From positions 1 through 32,453 of the forward strand of contig CAIYHQ010000132.1 of assembly GCA_903926075.1 (NCBI GenBank): 32,453 nucleotides of DNA, written 5' to 3'. The position numbers and the translations under genes are program-made. The DNA comes from an uncultured Methanomicrobiales archaeon (GTDB lineage: Archaea > Halobacteriota > Methanomicrobia > Methanomicrobiales > Methanospirillaceae). A model generated the notes under the pieces. The model was not told the origin of the DNA. It ran no database searches and worked only from the letters and a program-made list of their open reading frames with translations. This document shows, in pieces, positions 8,385-17,801 of the stretch. Each line of letters starts with the position of its first letter. Position 1 is the first letter of the stretch.

Positions 8385-9404
8385 TTAAAAATCTTGTATC
8401 GGGTAAAGGAATTTTTTTTCAGGAATCCTATGTATGGTGATATGTACTGGATTTCCAAGTTTCTTCTCAATAGCTTTCCCGAGTCCCTCAATATTTGAAA
8501 CATTTCCTTCACCAATTATTGTCAGATCAATTTCAGAATGAAATGACTGGACCCTGTCAAGTTTAAATTGAGTATTTTCAAACCATTTTTGTGCTACCGA
8601 GTTTACTATTAACTTCTCTTTTTCAGATTGAAATACACCGTACGATGTAAATACAAGGAGAATAATGATTATTATAGTTCCAATCATTATGAATTCAGTT
8701 GCTTTTTTTCTAACTTTTCCATTAGATTCAATATTCGATAGTGTTTGAAGGCCCATTAAACCAAACACGATTGTCCCGGAAAGAAGGATGGCAATAAAAT
8801 TTGTTATAAAAAGGAGAAAAGCACCGTTTGCATTGTTCCATTGTCCTAAAGCCAGTGAAATCCCAACTACACTTAATGGTGGTACAAGAGATATAGCTAT
8901 TGCGACACCTGGGAGTGAGTCTAAAATTTCTGACCTGCCCAGTGCATACGCCCCTGCTGCACCAGCTGCTAATGCTATTATTAAATCATAAATTCCTGGA
9001 GAGGTCCTTGCAATTATCTGAGTATTTGTTGCGAATGAAATGGTGGATTCAGGCGTTATCAGTGTTAAAATCATTGAGAGAACAACTACACTTACAACAC
9101 CTGCTATTACAACAAAAAGAGCCTTTAGCATTCTATCAACTGATCCTATTGTTACTGCTGCTGCAGTTGCCATGATTGGTGTCATAAGAGGGGCAATTAT
9201 CATAGCACCAATAACCGTTGCCGTGGAATCAGAAATAACGCCGTATGTGGAGATAATGGTCGATAAAAGCAGGAGGACTGTAAAATTCGTAAGTTGCTGG
9301 GTCCTTTTTTCACCTTCAAAAAACAATTGACTCTCAAACTTTGGGAGATATTCAGGGTCAAACCGGTTTACCCGAATATATCTTAATAAATCATCGAATA
9401 ACAT
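8385..9404 (-). CDS. DUF389 / TIGR00341 family membrane protein
   Basis: 339 aa. The N-terminal about 40 residues are charged and cytoplasmic (FDPEYLPKFESQLFFEGEKRT). Five to six transmembrane segments follow between about 40 and 255, with the family signatures DSTATVIGAMIIAPLMTPI, ALAAGAAGAYALGRSE and GVAIAISLVPPLSVVGISLALG. The last 85 residues form a soluble alpha/beta domain (LTIIGEGNVSNIEGLGKAI). DUF389 proteins are widespread in archaea and actinobacteria and their substrate is unknown; a transport role is inferred from the fold. The gene is solitary, in the same orientation as the sulfatase block. Confidence 0.85.
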   Translation of the reverse strand: MLFDDLLRYIRVNRFDPEYLPKFESQLFFEGEKRTQQLTNFTVLLLLSTIISTYGVISDSTATVIGAMIIAPLMTPIMATAAAVTIGSVDRMLKALFVVIAGVVSVVVLSMILTLITPESTISFATNTQIIARTSPGIYDLIIALAAGAAGAYALGRSEILDSLPGVAIAISLVPPLSVVGISLALGQWNNANGAFLLFITNFIAILLSGTIVFGLMGLQTLSNIESNGKVRKKATEFIMIGTIIIIILLVFTSYGVFQSEKEKLIVNSVAQKWFENTQFKLDRVQSFHSEIDLTIIGEGNVSNIEGLGKAIEKKLGNPVHITIHRIPEKKFLYPIQDF

Positions 9405-9678
9405 GTGAGTGCCCTATAGAGGATTTAGAATAACTAATACCTTTTTTTCAAATCTATGAACTTTAAATTGGCGATTTTTCCATCTCTTTTGTAATAATGT
9501 TTGAATCTAATTGTTGGGTGATTTCCGAAACATTTGAGGCTTTAATTTTATCTACTCCAAGATTTAATATAATTTTCTGAACTTGAAGTTCTTCTTTTTA
9601 ATACTCCCAAAGATAGCACCAGGGATGTTTTCTTTATGCTAAACTTGCACTATCGCGGATAAGGTGTCATCGTTATCT
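9405..9678 (-). pseudogene. Decayed coding tail with frame changes
   Basis: The minus strand of this gap reads like protein in pieces: from about 9665, DNDDTLSAIVQV, a TAG, then HKENIPGAIFGSIKK, a frame change in an A-run near 9600, then a continuous EELQVQKIILNLGVDKIKA...TKEMEKSPI ending in a TAA near 9470. The first piece is out of frame by one base with the end of the upstream 258-residue gene. It may be a broken C-terminal extension of that gene or the remains of a separate small gene. Seen directly, but homology is not known. Confidence 0.35.
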
Positions 9679-10455
9679 TTACCTGGAATCCATTGTAACT
9701 ACAATATCCATTTGGGAGATCTTTTTGTATACCTTTCGTTTTCTGGATAAATTTCGGTAATCATAGAAATAGAACTCATAAGTTTTCCACATTGAAGCCC
9801 AATTCGCGATCATAATAAAAAAACCAATAAACTGGTAGATTACCGGATTTATATTCAGATATCCATTGTCGGTCAGAAGAATAAATAAAAATCCGATTAT
9901 CGCATTAATCAGGGTAATCTGAAAACTAAAGATTCCTTCACGCTTTTTTAAGATTAATTCATGATTCAATTGGGGGATTCGTTTTAAAAAATGGTTTTTT
10001 ATTGTTTGTGAAACTAACTCCTTATCAAGGGAGAGAATCTCTTTTTTCGGGATAACGATTTCAAGTTCAACCTGACGTCTCACCCAGATTTCATCCAGAT
10101 ATGATGCTATTGTTTCTTCGGCTCTTTCTGTCAGTTCTTTGTCTGGAAGAGGGGCTGTATCTGAATCATCAAAGAGTTGTTGTATAGAATGAAAATGGAG
10201 GATTACAATCCTTATGTCTCCCTTTTTCTCCTTCGTGACATCGATTACCTTCACAATATCAACACTCTCTAAACAATATACATCTTTTATACTCTTTTTG
10301 ATACATAAAACGATAGGATTACTAATAGCAATATAATTCCAGCTAAATATCCCTTGGTTACTTCCTCTAGTAACTGTGAGATCTGGTTTGTTAAATATCC
10401 ACTGACACAGGAACGAAGGTAGGAGTAATCTACTTTGAATAAAGATAATGCACAC
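9679..10455 (-). CDS. Hypothetical protein with two C-terminal membrane segments
   Basis: 258 aa, not recognised. The frame starts with GTG at 10455 and has no internal Met until the membrane region, so the start is uncertain. Residues about 60-110 look like a small alpha/beta domain (ESVDIVKVIDVTKE, GDIRIVILHFHSIQQLF), residues 110-170 are charged and helical (TERAEETIASYLDEIWVRRQVELEIVIPKKE). Two membrane helices lie near 175-195 and 205-225, followed by a basic/aromatic tail (MWKTYEFYFYDYRNLSRKRK). It follows the sulfatase gene by about 38 bp on the same strand. The end may be truncated by a frameshift. Confidence 0.55.
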   Translation of the reverse strand: MCIIFIQSRLLLPSFLCQWIFNKPDLTVTRGSNQGIFSWNYIAISNPIVLCIKKSIKDVYCLESVDIVKVIDVTKEKKGDIRIVILHFHSIQQLFDDSDTAPLPDKELTERAEETIASYLDEIWVRRQVELEIVIPKKEILSLDKELVSQTIKNHFLKRIPQLNHELILKKREGIFSFQITLINAIIGFLFILLTDNGYLNINPVIYQFIGFFIMIANWASMWKTYEFYFYDYRNLSRKRKVYKKISQMDIVVTMDSR

Positions 10456-10493
10456 CCTTTTCTTTAAAAGGAGGAGATAATGATTATATTCAT

Positions 10494-12827
10494 CTATTCA
10501 ATCATAAATGCCTGTTTAATCTCTATGGCAACATTGACATACGGTTTTCCATTGACTGCTACTATAACCCTTTTTAAGTCACCGGTAAAACGAAAAGGCG
10601 GATCATAAAGGTCACTTACCGGGGTCTCGCTGTCATAACCACAACACAGACCTTCACCACTCAATGACCACCCGAATGGAACCGTCTTTTCGATATTTCC
10701 TGATCCTACCTGTTCATCATCAATATACAGGATTCCAATTCCACTCACTCCCATAACATTATTGGCACTTAGTTCTGGTGATATCTCATATTGACCCGTA
10801 ATTTTAAACTCAAATCCCAGGGTATGGGTTCCTGCAGGAATGGGGACATCTGAAATTATCCGATACCGTTCTAATCCCAGGAAATTATGTTCATACAATA
10901 ATCTGTTATCCTTGACGAAAAGCGACCAACCTGCAAAACGGCCTCCCTGGGAAATGAGGACACCTTCAGCTCCTTTAACCGGAATTGTAACTTCTGCATG
11001 AACAGTAAATGGACGCATCCTTACATTTACCGCTGCTTCATTATCAATTCTGGTTGTATTTGGGTAATAAACATACAATTGACGGTCAGCATATGGCCTG
11101 GGACGTTGACCTTTACGTTGTTCAGAGTGGAGGGGAAATACATCATATTTCCCTGCCTGAAGAAACCAGATGCCTATCATTTCCTGTAATTTTTCCGGGT
11201 ACTTTAAGGCCAGATCATGGCATTCTGAAAAGTCTTTGGTAATATGATATAATTCCCACTGGTCACGGACAAACGGTAACAAAGGATCTCCGGGTCCATC
11301 TGCAGGAATACCAGGGATTTTGTGAAATGTGACTGCTTTCCAGCCATTGTGATAAATTGCCCGTGACCCATACATCTCATAATATTGGGTATCACGAACT
11401 TCACCGGCATCAGGATCTTTGAAGGTGGAAGCCAGACTTACTCCTGCAATCTCTTCCTGAGGTACCCCTTTAATAATATTCGGAGGTTCTATTCCAAGAA
11501 CCTCCAAAATGGTAGGCATCATATCAATGGCATGCGAATACTGTACCCGATATTTAACTTGTTGTGAGATCTCTTTAGGCCAATAAATAATACAGGGATC
11601 TGCTATCCCGCCATTAAATACATTTCGTTTCCATCGTTTAAATGGGGTGTTCCCAGCCATTGTCCAGCCGGTTGCATAATGATTGTAAGTTTTTTCACTC
11701 CCCCATTCATCATATCTTTCCAGGTTGGCCTCAAGAGAATCGGGAATAGCATTAAACAACAGGTTTTCATTAAATGAACCAAAAAAACCTCCTTCACCTG
11801 AAGCTCCATTATCTGAAACCAGTATAATGAGGGTATTATCCAGTTCCTTTAATTCTTCCAGACATGATATCAGGCGTCCGATGTGATAATCAGTATGACT
11901 TAAAAATCCGGCAAATACTTCCATCTGTCTGGCATAGAGCCGCTTTTCATCATTGCTCAGACTATCCCAGGATTGGACCCAGTCTGGACGGGGAGATAAT
12001 TCTGTTCCGGGAGGAATAACACCCGTTTCTAACTGGCGACGGTTTACCATCTCCCGGTATTCATCCCACCCATAGTCAAATTTGCCTTTATACCTATCAA
12101 TCCACTCTTTTGGCGCCTGGTGGGGTGCATGAGTTGCCCCTGGGCAGTAATATAAAAAGAATGGCTTTTCTGGATCAACTACCCGGAGATCATGAATAAA
12201 TCTGATGGCATGATCCGTGAGATCATCGGTCAGATGATATGGTCTCCCTCGCGTCTTTTCAGGTTCTGTAAAATGGTTGTCATACACCAAATCAGGACTG
12301 AATTGATCCGTTTCAGCTCCCAGGAATCCATAATATCGATCAAATCCCCGACCCAGCGGCCATCTATCGAAAGGACCTGCCATGGTCATTTCTTCGGTCG
12401 GGACAAGGTGCCATTTTCCGATTGCTATATTGAAATATCCCACATCATGCAAAATTTCTGAAATAAAACCCCTGGATGGAAGAATAATTCCATCGTAACC
12501 TGGATATCCCTGGGCTAGTTCTGAGATCATTCCAAGGCCATTGGTATGATGATTACGACCGGTTAACAGACAAGCTCTTGTCGGAGAACACATCGCCGTG
12601 GTATGGAAATTCGTGTACTGGAGCCCATCAGATGCAAGACGGTCAATATGGGGAGTGTCAATGGGTGCCCCATAGCACCCCAATTGACTATACCCTACAT
12701 CATCAAGAACAATCATTATGACATTTGGTGATCCTTTTTTTGGGCGAGGTGGCATTCTCCAATGCGGTAGAGATTCTGCCATTGTGACACCAATTTTCCC
12801 TTTAAAAACTTCTCCCTGCCAGGTCAT
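10494..12827 (-). CDS. Type I arylsulfatase (Cys-type), cytoplasmic
   Basis: 777 aa, preceded by AGAGGAG 5 bp before the ATG. Sulfatase domain residues about 30-480: metal ligands D42-D43 in VLDDVGYSQLG, the formylglycine signature C80-S-P-T-R with LLTG at 87-90, K138 and H140 in GKWH, H233 in ATHAPH, and D339-N340 in VSDNGASGEG. C80 would be oxidised to formylglycine, the catalytic nucleophile that hydrolyses sulfate esters. No signal peptide is present, so the enzyme should be cytoplasmic. Residues about 590-777 look like a LamG/concanavalin-type beta-sandwich. Its maturase gene lies 75 bp upstream on the same strand. The substrate is unknown; choline-sulfate, aryl-sulfate and glycan-sulfate are all possible. 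Confidence 0.92.
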   Translation of the reverse strand: MTWQGEVFKGKIGVTMAESLPHWRMPPRPKKGSPNVIMIVLDDVGYSQLGCYGAPIDTPHIDRLASDGLQYTNFHTTAMCSPTRACLLTGRNHHTNGLGMISELAQGYPGYDGIILPSRGFISEILHDVGYFNIAIGKWHLVPTEEMTMAGPFDRWPLGRGFDRYYGFLGAETDQFSPDLVYDNHFTEPEKTRGRPYHLTDDLTDHAIRFIHDLRVVDPEKPFFLYYCPGATHAPHQAPKEWIDRYKGKFDYGWDEYREMVNRRQLETGVIPPGTELSPRPDWVQSWDSLSNDEKRLYARQMEVFAGFLSHTDYHIGRLISCLEELKELDNTLIILVSDNGASGEGGFFGSFNENLLFNAIPDSLEANLERYDEWGSEKTYNHYATGWTMAGNTPFKRWKRNVFNGGIADPCIIYWPKEISQQVKYRVQYSHAIDMMPTILEVLGIEPPNIIKGVPQEEIAGVSLASTFKDPDAGEVRDTQYYEMYGSRAIYHNGWKAVTFHKIPGIPADGPGDPLLPFVRDQWELYHITKDFSECHDLALKYPEKLQEMIGIWFLQAGKYDVFPLHSEQRKGQRPRPYADRQLYVYYPNTTRIDNEAAVNVRMRPFTVHAEVTIPVKGAEGVLISQGGRFAGWSLFVKDNRLLYEHNFLGLERYRIISDVPIPAGTHTLGFEFKITGQYEISPELSANNVMGVSGIGILYIDDEQVGSGNIEKTVPFGWSLSGEGLCCGYDSETPVSDLYDPPFRFTGDLKRVIVAVNGKPYVNVAIEIKQAFMIE

Positions 12828-12902
12828 TTTCTCCTCTTATTGTAGGTAATAGTGATTCCTCCTCTTTTAGTATCATTGTTTCCATTGAAAGTGAAAAAAA
12901 AT

Positions 12903-14075
12903 TTAGCTAAAATATCGCATGATATTAGCAGGAGAACGTCCAAAATTTAATTCTCTTCTCATATACTCCATTGATTTTGAGATATGGTTGAAAAAATCGA
13001 AATACCCTTCACATAAGTAGTTGAGTCCGGGTTCACCATCAGGTGTTTGAATAAAACGATTCTTGGGACATTCACCATGACATACAAACAAATATTTGCA
13101 TTTTTGGCAATATTCCGGTAATTTTTCTACTTTATTAAGGCCAAATTGAATTTGCTTTCTATCATGAATCATATCATAAATTGAATTTACCAGAATGTTT
13201 CCGAGTTTATGGGTGTTGTCAACAAAATGGTCACAGGAAAAAACATCCCCATTATGTTCTATCACTATTGATTGACCACAAACAGGAGATAAATGACAGA
13301 TACCATGGGATTGACCACACCAGCCCGCAAGTGCCGTGTCAAAGAGTTGGATAAACACCGTTCCAACATCCTTCTTAACCCAATCATCAAATATCGTAAT
13401 TAGAAATCTTCCATATTTATCCGGTTTAACAGACCAAGGAGTAACAATCCCTGTATTGTAATCATAATTAACAACCGGAATAAATTGAATGAAATTTGCT
13501 TTCACGTCATCACGGAGAAATCGGTAAACCTCTAATGGTTTACTCTCATTTACTCCGTTAATTGTACATAATATATTAAACTCTACTCCAAATCTCTTAA
13601 GTAAATTTATACCCCTCATAACCTTGAGATATGAGCCATTCCCAATAGAATCAGTTCTTAATGCATTGTGTATTTCTTCTGGTCCATCAAGACTGATTCC
13701 GACAAGAAACTGATTCTCCTGAAAAAAAGTACCCCATGTATCATTCAACAAGACACCATTGGTCTGAATGGCATTATAAATCTTCATTCCCTCTCTTGAA
13801 TACTGCTTTTGAAAGTGAACAGCTTTTTTAAAAAAATCCAAACCCGCAATGGTTGGTTCTCCACCCTGCCAGGTGAATAGCACTTCATTAATTTGATTAA
13901 TCTCTATTGTCTGTTTGATATATTGTTCTAAAATTTCGTTTGACATCAAATGATTTGATTTTTTGTAGAGGTCAAGTTTCGAGATATAAAAACAGTATTT
14001 ACATGCCAGATTACATCTTGGGCCTGATGGTTTGGCCATTATATTTAACGCCGGAATATTATCCGAATAAGTCAT
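12903..14075 (-). CDS. Anaerobic sulfatase-maturating enzyme (radical SAM, SPASM)
   Basis: 390 aa from the ATG at 14075; an in-frame GTG at 14087 adds 4 residues. The radical SAM cluster motif is C21-x3-C25-x2-C28 (CNLACKYC) after MAKPSGP, the typical anSME opening. TWQGGEPT is the glycine-rich SAM-binding motif. The C-terminal third has the SPASM cysteines: CHLSPVCG, FSCDHF and the C-x2-C-x5-C-x3-C run in YCQKCKYLFVCHGEC. It converts the CSPTR cysteine of a sulfatase to formylglycine without oxygen. The neighbouring sulfatase carries exactly that target, so enzyme and substrate are paired. Anaerobic chemistry fits a methanogen. Confidence 0.93.
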   Translation of the reverse strand: MTYSDNIPALNIMAKPSGPRCNLACKYCFYISKLDLYKKSNHLMSNEILEQYIKQTIEINQINEVLFTWQGGEPTIAGLDFFKKAVHFQKQYSREGMKIYNAIQTNGVLLNDTWGTFFQENQFLVGISLDGPEEIHNALRTDSIGNGSYLKVMRGINLLKRFGVEFNILCTINGVNESKPLEVYRFLRDDVKANFIQFIPVVNYDYNTGIVTPWSVKPDKYGRFLITIFDDWVKKDVGTVFIQLFDTALAGWCGQSHGICHLSPVCGQSIVIEHNGDVFSCDHFVDNTHKLGNILVNSIYDMIHDRKQIQFGLNKVEKLPEYCQKCKYLFVCHGECPKNRFIQTPDGEPGLNYLCEGYFDFFNHISKSMEYMRRELNFGRSPANIMRYFS

Positions 14076-14128
14076 TGATATTGCCACATATAAAGTTTAG
14101 TCATCAATTTTTTGGGATTGTGAAAAAA

Positions 14129-14137
14129 ATATAAAAG
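14129..14137 (-). promoter_or_regulatory. Putative TATA box of the maturase-sulfatase operon
   Basis: The minus strand reads TTTTATAT in an A/T-rich setting, about 55 bp before the ATG at 14075. A second TTTATATG at 14089-14096 is closer but would place initiation after the start codon. Pattern-based. Confidence 0.4.
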
Positions 14138-14207
14138 TTTGGGCGATAATTTTGGGTGATTCTAATTTCTCAATTTTAATAGGTTATTAATTCCAGTTTG
14201 CTGATTA

Positions 14208-15608
14208 TTACCCTTCTTCTATTGTAATTAGACCTGTTTTTTCAGCATTAACCAGTTCCAGATAATCATGATAATTCTGACGTTCATATTTTTTTGCAAA
14301 TGATGTTATTGCCTCATCGAATAGATCACTTTTCCCAATATATCCTGCAATTTTCGCTGCATCTCCGGCCCGTGCATGTGCTCTTGCAAGCGTCCATCCA
14401 CATCCTTCAGCATAATTTATCATTTCTTCATATCCCATTAGATCTACATCCCATGAGTACTTCATATCCCTATATTGGCGGAGATAATATTGAATTCCTT
14501 CCATATCTGTTGTCCATCCTAGGAAAGCATCACTTGCGGATTGCATGTGTCGTTGACCCTGGACAATCCGTTCTCCATGATGTGTATATTTATTTGGAGA
14601 GGTATATGGTTCAAGAACTGACTGTCTTCCTTCCTTAATCTGAATAAAAAGAGGGCCTTCATTCTCACCAATAAGAAGGATAACGCCACATCTGGTACCC
14701 ACACTTCCGACTCCGACAACCCTTGTGACTATGTCTTCAATCCTATAACGGTCTAAGAAAAATTGACGGTCGTCATTCAATGATTTCACATACTTTCCAA
14801 ACATATCTAAAATTCCATTCGACATTCCCTCCACATAAGTAGGGTGATAAATGATAGGTTGTTGATCAATTATTTTCCATCTTCCATTGACGTATTCAGT
14901 GATTTTAGGAAAAACATATTCTACTACTTTCTTTCGAGCCTTTTCTGCCATTTTTTCCCTTTTTCGGCGTATAGACTTGTTATCTGCCGCAGCAATCATA
15001 TCCTCGATTCGTATCCTTAAATTCCAGATATCCAGTATTTTCATGGTACTAAAAGACTGGATTGCCTCGCGGTACATTGCTACATTTGTAGCAACAATCT
15101 GTTTGCACTCTTTTTCAGAGAACTTTTTTGTTTTGCAGGCGATATAGAAACTTGCTGCTAATCGTTTTAGATCCCATTCGAAGGAAGCCGGGTGTGTTTC
15201 ATCAAAATCGTTTAAATCAAAAATTAAGTTTCGTTCGGGTGTCGCAAATAATCCAAAATTGGACAAATGGCAATCTCCACAAGCCTGAACAATAATATCT
15301 GACCGTGGAGTGTGAGAGAGGTCATATGCCATGATTGAAGCTGCACCCCGGTAAAAGGTAAACGGAGATTGAAGCATCCGATAAAATCGTATCGGTATTA
15401 AATGGGGTAATCGTCCCTGATTTGATTCTTCTAATAAATCGATAGGGTTTCTTCTATCAGGTAAGGGTTCCAATTGGGAATGTGATTCACGGGGAACTGT
15501 TTCACGGATTGACCTCCCATATTCTTTTCTTTGTTTTACCGTTTGATAATCTGATTTATAATAAATTTCTCCGGATTCATCTCGCATGACAGTTGTATTC
15601 TTCCACAT
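14208..15608 (-). CDS. DUF2252 family protein, copy 1
   Basis: 466 aa, ATG at 15608 with GGAGG-type ribosome site (GGAGGAGTGAAAAC). DUF2252 hallmarks: R-x-x-x-R-(E)-(T/S)-H near 36-43, HLIPIRFYRM at 69-78, FTFYRGAA 83-90, GDCHLSN 111-117 and DLNDFDE 131-137, EWDLKRLAAS, and late GWTLARAHARAGD. The GDCHLSN/DxNDFDE pair resembles the catalytic HGDxxxxN and metal-binding Asp of aminoglycoside-phosphotransferase-like kinases, so a kinase-related fold is a reasonable inference; no substrate is known. A second full-length copy lies at 19.8 kb on the other strand. It sits upstream of the maturase and sulfatase, all minus. Confidence 0.88.
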   Translation of the reverse strand: MWKNTTVMRDESGEIYYKSDYQTVKQRKEYGRSIRETVPRESHSQLEPLPDRRNPIDLLEESNQGRLPHLIPIRFYRMLQSPFTFYRGAASIMAYDLSHTPRSDIIVQACGDCHLSNFGLFATPERNLIFDLNDFDETHPASFEWDLKRLAASFYIACKTKKFSEKECKQIVATNVAMYREAIQSFSTMKILDIWNLRIRIEDMIAAADNKSIRRKREKMAEKARKKVVEYVFPKITEYVNGRWKIIDQQPIIYHPTYVEGMSNGILDMFGKYVKSLNDDRQFFLDRYRIEDIVTRVVGVGSVGTRCGVILLIGENEGPLFIQIKEGRQSVLEPYTSPNKYTHHGERIVQGQRHMQSASDAFLGWTTDMEGIQYYLRQYRDMKYSWDVDLMGYEEMINYAEGCGWTLARAHARAGDAAKIAGYIGKSDLFDEAITSFAKKYERQNYHDYLELVNAEKTGLITIEEG

Positions 15609-15744
15609 GTTTTCACTCCTCCAAAATTGCTAAGGATATCTGATTTGATTTTGCTAAGCCATAAGTGCATTGGTATCTTTATTTTAAATACACAATACTT
15701 CACTCAAGACTTTTTTTAATTGATAATATCACCTTTTTTACTAT

Positions 15745-16779
15745 TCAGGATTCTATCGTACTTGTATTTGGTATATCACCTCTCATTAACTTCACCTGGG
15801 CAATGAGCAGCCGGTATCCGGAGACGAGCAGGGTAGCAAAAAGAGGGCCCAATATGATACCTGCTATGCCTATAGTTGCAATAGCCCCGATGATTGCAAT
15901 CATCATCATGGGGGCAGGCAGTGAGACTCTTTTTCCCATCATTTTTGGTTTTAAAACTGAACCAGGGATAAACATAAAAAGGACATACCCAAGGATAATG
16001 AATACAATGGCAAGGGGAATATTTCCCAAGGCGAGTGCATATAGAGTGATAAATACGAGCACTAACAAGGGTCCTATTGTAGGGATCAGTTGTGAAACAG
16101 ATGCAAGGGTTGCATTTGCTACAATTCCCCCCTTAACACCAAGGAGAGTAAAAAAGGGGATAGCGATAATGAATGTTATCACACAGATCTGAAGATTCAC
16201 AACGTATGTTGCATACAAGGTGTTGACTATATCTTTTTTGAGTTGTGTGGTCACAGCCTGGAGATGGTCCGGGATTGCAGAAAAAAAATCATCTACAAGC
16301 TCCCTGCCTCTGAGGAGGAACAGGAAGAGGCTTAGCAGGAAGAACAGGAATTGAACTGCAAATGAGGGAAGAGAGGAAGCAGCCTGTATAACTGCATTCT
16401 TAATCAATCCTGTAATAACAGAGAGAGACGAACCAAAAATACTCCCTCTCAAAAAACCTATATGGGGGAGAGTGTTCAGCCAATCTGCAATTGTTTCAGA
16501 CATATCAAAGAGATAACTAGAAGAATTGATTAACACGGATAAAATAAATGTAATAATTACAGTCAATATTATTATTGCAGTAACAATTACAATTGTTGCT
16601 GCTCGCTTTTCCGATACGTACTTACATAACCGTTGATAGGGGGAATAAAGGACTACCGCGAGTGTTCCTGCAAGAATAATTATTGATACATATGGCCAGT
16701 ATATAATGAATACCCCAAGGATTATGAAAGTAAGCAGGATAAGTGGAAGGATATTGTTTTTGATATTCGAAGGAAACAT
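15745..16779 (-). CDS. AI-2E family transporter (PerM / UPF0118)
   Basis: 344 aa with seven to eight membrane segments. The N-terminal helix pair, the soluble loop around 100-200, and the C-terminal signature (GVKGGIVANATLASVSQLIPTIGPLLV, then GSVLKPKMMGKRVSLPAPMMMIAIIGAIATIGIAGIILGP) are diagnostic. Family members export small molecules; Na+/H+ antiport and autoinducer export have been reported for individual members. The 3' end is about 136 bp from the start of DUF2252 copy 1 on the same strand, and a divergent K+ channel gene begins about 40 bp away. Confidence 0.9.
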   Translation of the reverse strand: MFPSNIKNNILPLILLTFIILGVFIIYWPYVSIIILAGTLAVVLYSPYQRLCKYVSEKRAATIVIVTAIIILTVIITFILSVLINSSSYLFDMSETIADWLNTLPHIGFLRGSIFGSSLSVITGLIKNAVIQAASSLPSFAVQFLFFLLSLFLFLLRGRELVDDFFSAIPDHLQAVTTQLKKDIVNTLYATYVVNLQICVITFIIAIPFFTLLGVKGGIVANATLASVSQLIPTIGPLLVLVFITLYALALGNIPLAIVFIILGYVLFMFIPGSVLKPKMMGKRVSLPAPMMMIAIIGAIATIGIAGIILGPLFATLLVSGYRLLIAQVKLMRGDIPNTSTIES

Positions 16780-16819
16780 ACATCAACCGTTTTAGCTTTT
16801 TTACCCTATTGAATTATCG

Positions 16820-17788
16820 GTGAATAGATCTATACAAGATTTAATCGGGTCATACTTGAATGCAAAGAAAAATGTAGGGGTAAAAGAATTAAGAGGACTT
16901 GAATATAATTTAATCATATTTAGGGTGACAAAATTGAAAGCAACTCAGGAAAATCAGGCGTCTGAAAAGAAAAGGATATTAATTGAAAAACAAAAGGATA
17001 ATTCTACCGATTTGAAAGACCTGGGATATGAGATTTTTATCGCCATGGTGTCAGTTCTTTCGGTGATAAATATGGGTATGCTCTGGTTTCCAGGGATGGA
17101 TCAGAATACCATCAATCTGATTTCAATAATGAATTCCGGACTGACATTAATTTTTCTTATTGACTTTGTATATCGTTTTACAACTACCGATTCCAAATAC
17201 CGTTATTTCATTAAAAACTGGGGATGGGCCGATCTTCTGGCGTGCATACCACAATTAAGAATTTTCAGAATTTTCCGAATTTTCAAGGCTTATAGGCTTG
17301 TAAATTCCATGGGAATTAAAGCTATAATCAAGCATCTTTCTGATAATCGGGCAGAAACAGCTTTGTATATCCTTGTTTTTTCAGTTTTTATTATTCTTGA
17401 ACTAGGATCTTTCTTTATTCTAATTGCAGAGAGAAGTTCATCAGCAGCTAATATACTTACAGCTTCCGATGCTATCTGGTGGACATACGTAACTATTACA
17501 ACAGTAGGGTATGGAGACAGGTACCCGGTTACAACCGCAGGCAGGATTGTTGGAATTCTTGTTTTAACAACAGGTGTTGGTGTCTTTGCAACATTTGCAG
17601 GATATATTTCGAATAAGCTGCTTGCCCCAAAAGAAGAGAATAAAGGAGGCAAAGCAGATATTAATAAGGTCATACTTGATAAACTGGAAGAATTGCATAA
17701 ATCTATTAATGATCTGAAAACGAATGAAAAAGAGACCACTCTGCGTGTACAACAAATTGAGCAGATGATTAAAGAGATTAAACAATAG
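16820..17788 (+). CDS. Voltage-gated-like K+ channel
   Basis: 322 aa from GTG at 16820; a GTG at 16923 is an alternative and neither has a clear ribosome site. Six membrane segments in the order of a Kv-type subunit. The S4-like helix carries a basic residue every third position: R147, R150, R153, K156, R159. The pore holds the selectivity filter TTVGYGD at 227-233 and the S6 segment GRIVGILVLTTGVGVFATFAGYI. Residues about 275-322 form a charged helix, probably a coiled coil that assembles the tetramer; a RCK domain is absent. TerC/DUF475 follows by 13 bp in the same direction, suggesting co-transcription. Confidence 0.88.
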   Translation: MNRSIQDLIGSYLNAKKNVGVKELRGLEYNLIIFRVTKLKATQENQASEKKRILIEKQKDNSTDLKDLGYEIFIAMVSVLSVINMGMLWFPGMDQNTINLISIMNSGLTLIFLIDFVYRFTTTDSKYRYFIKNWGWADLLACIPQLRIFRIFRIFKAYRLVNSMGIKAIIKHLSDNRAETALYILVFSVFIILELGSFFILIAERSSSAANILTASDAIWWTYVTITTVGYGDRYPVTTAGRIVGILVLTTGVGVFATFAGYISNKLLAPKEENKGGKADINKVILDKLEELHKSINDLKTNEKETTLRVQQIEQMIKEIKQ

Positions 17789-17801
17789 GTATATTTCCAG
17801 C

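Noticed and set aside
14294-15147. Plus-strand ORFs within the DUF2252 copy 1 gene
   Set aside because: Shadows of the intact minus-strand gene, without a recognisable domain.
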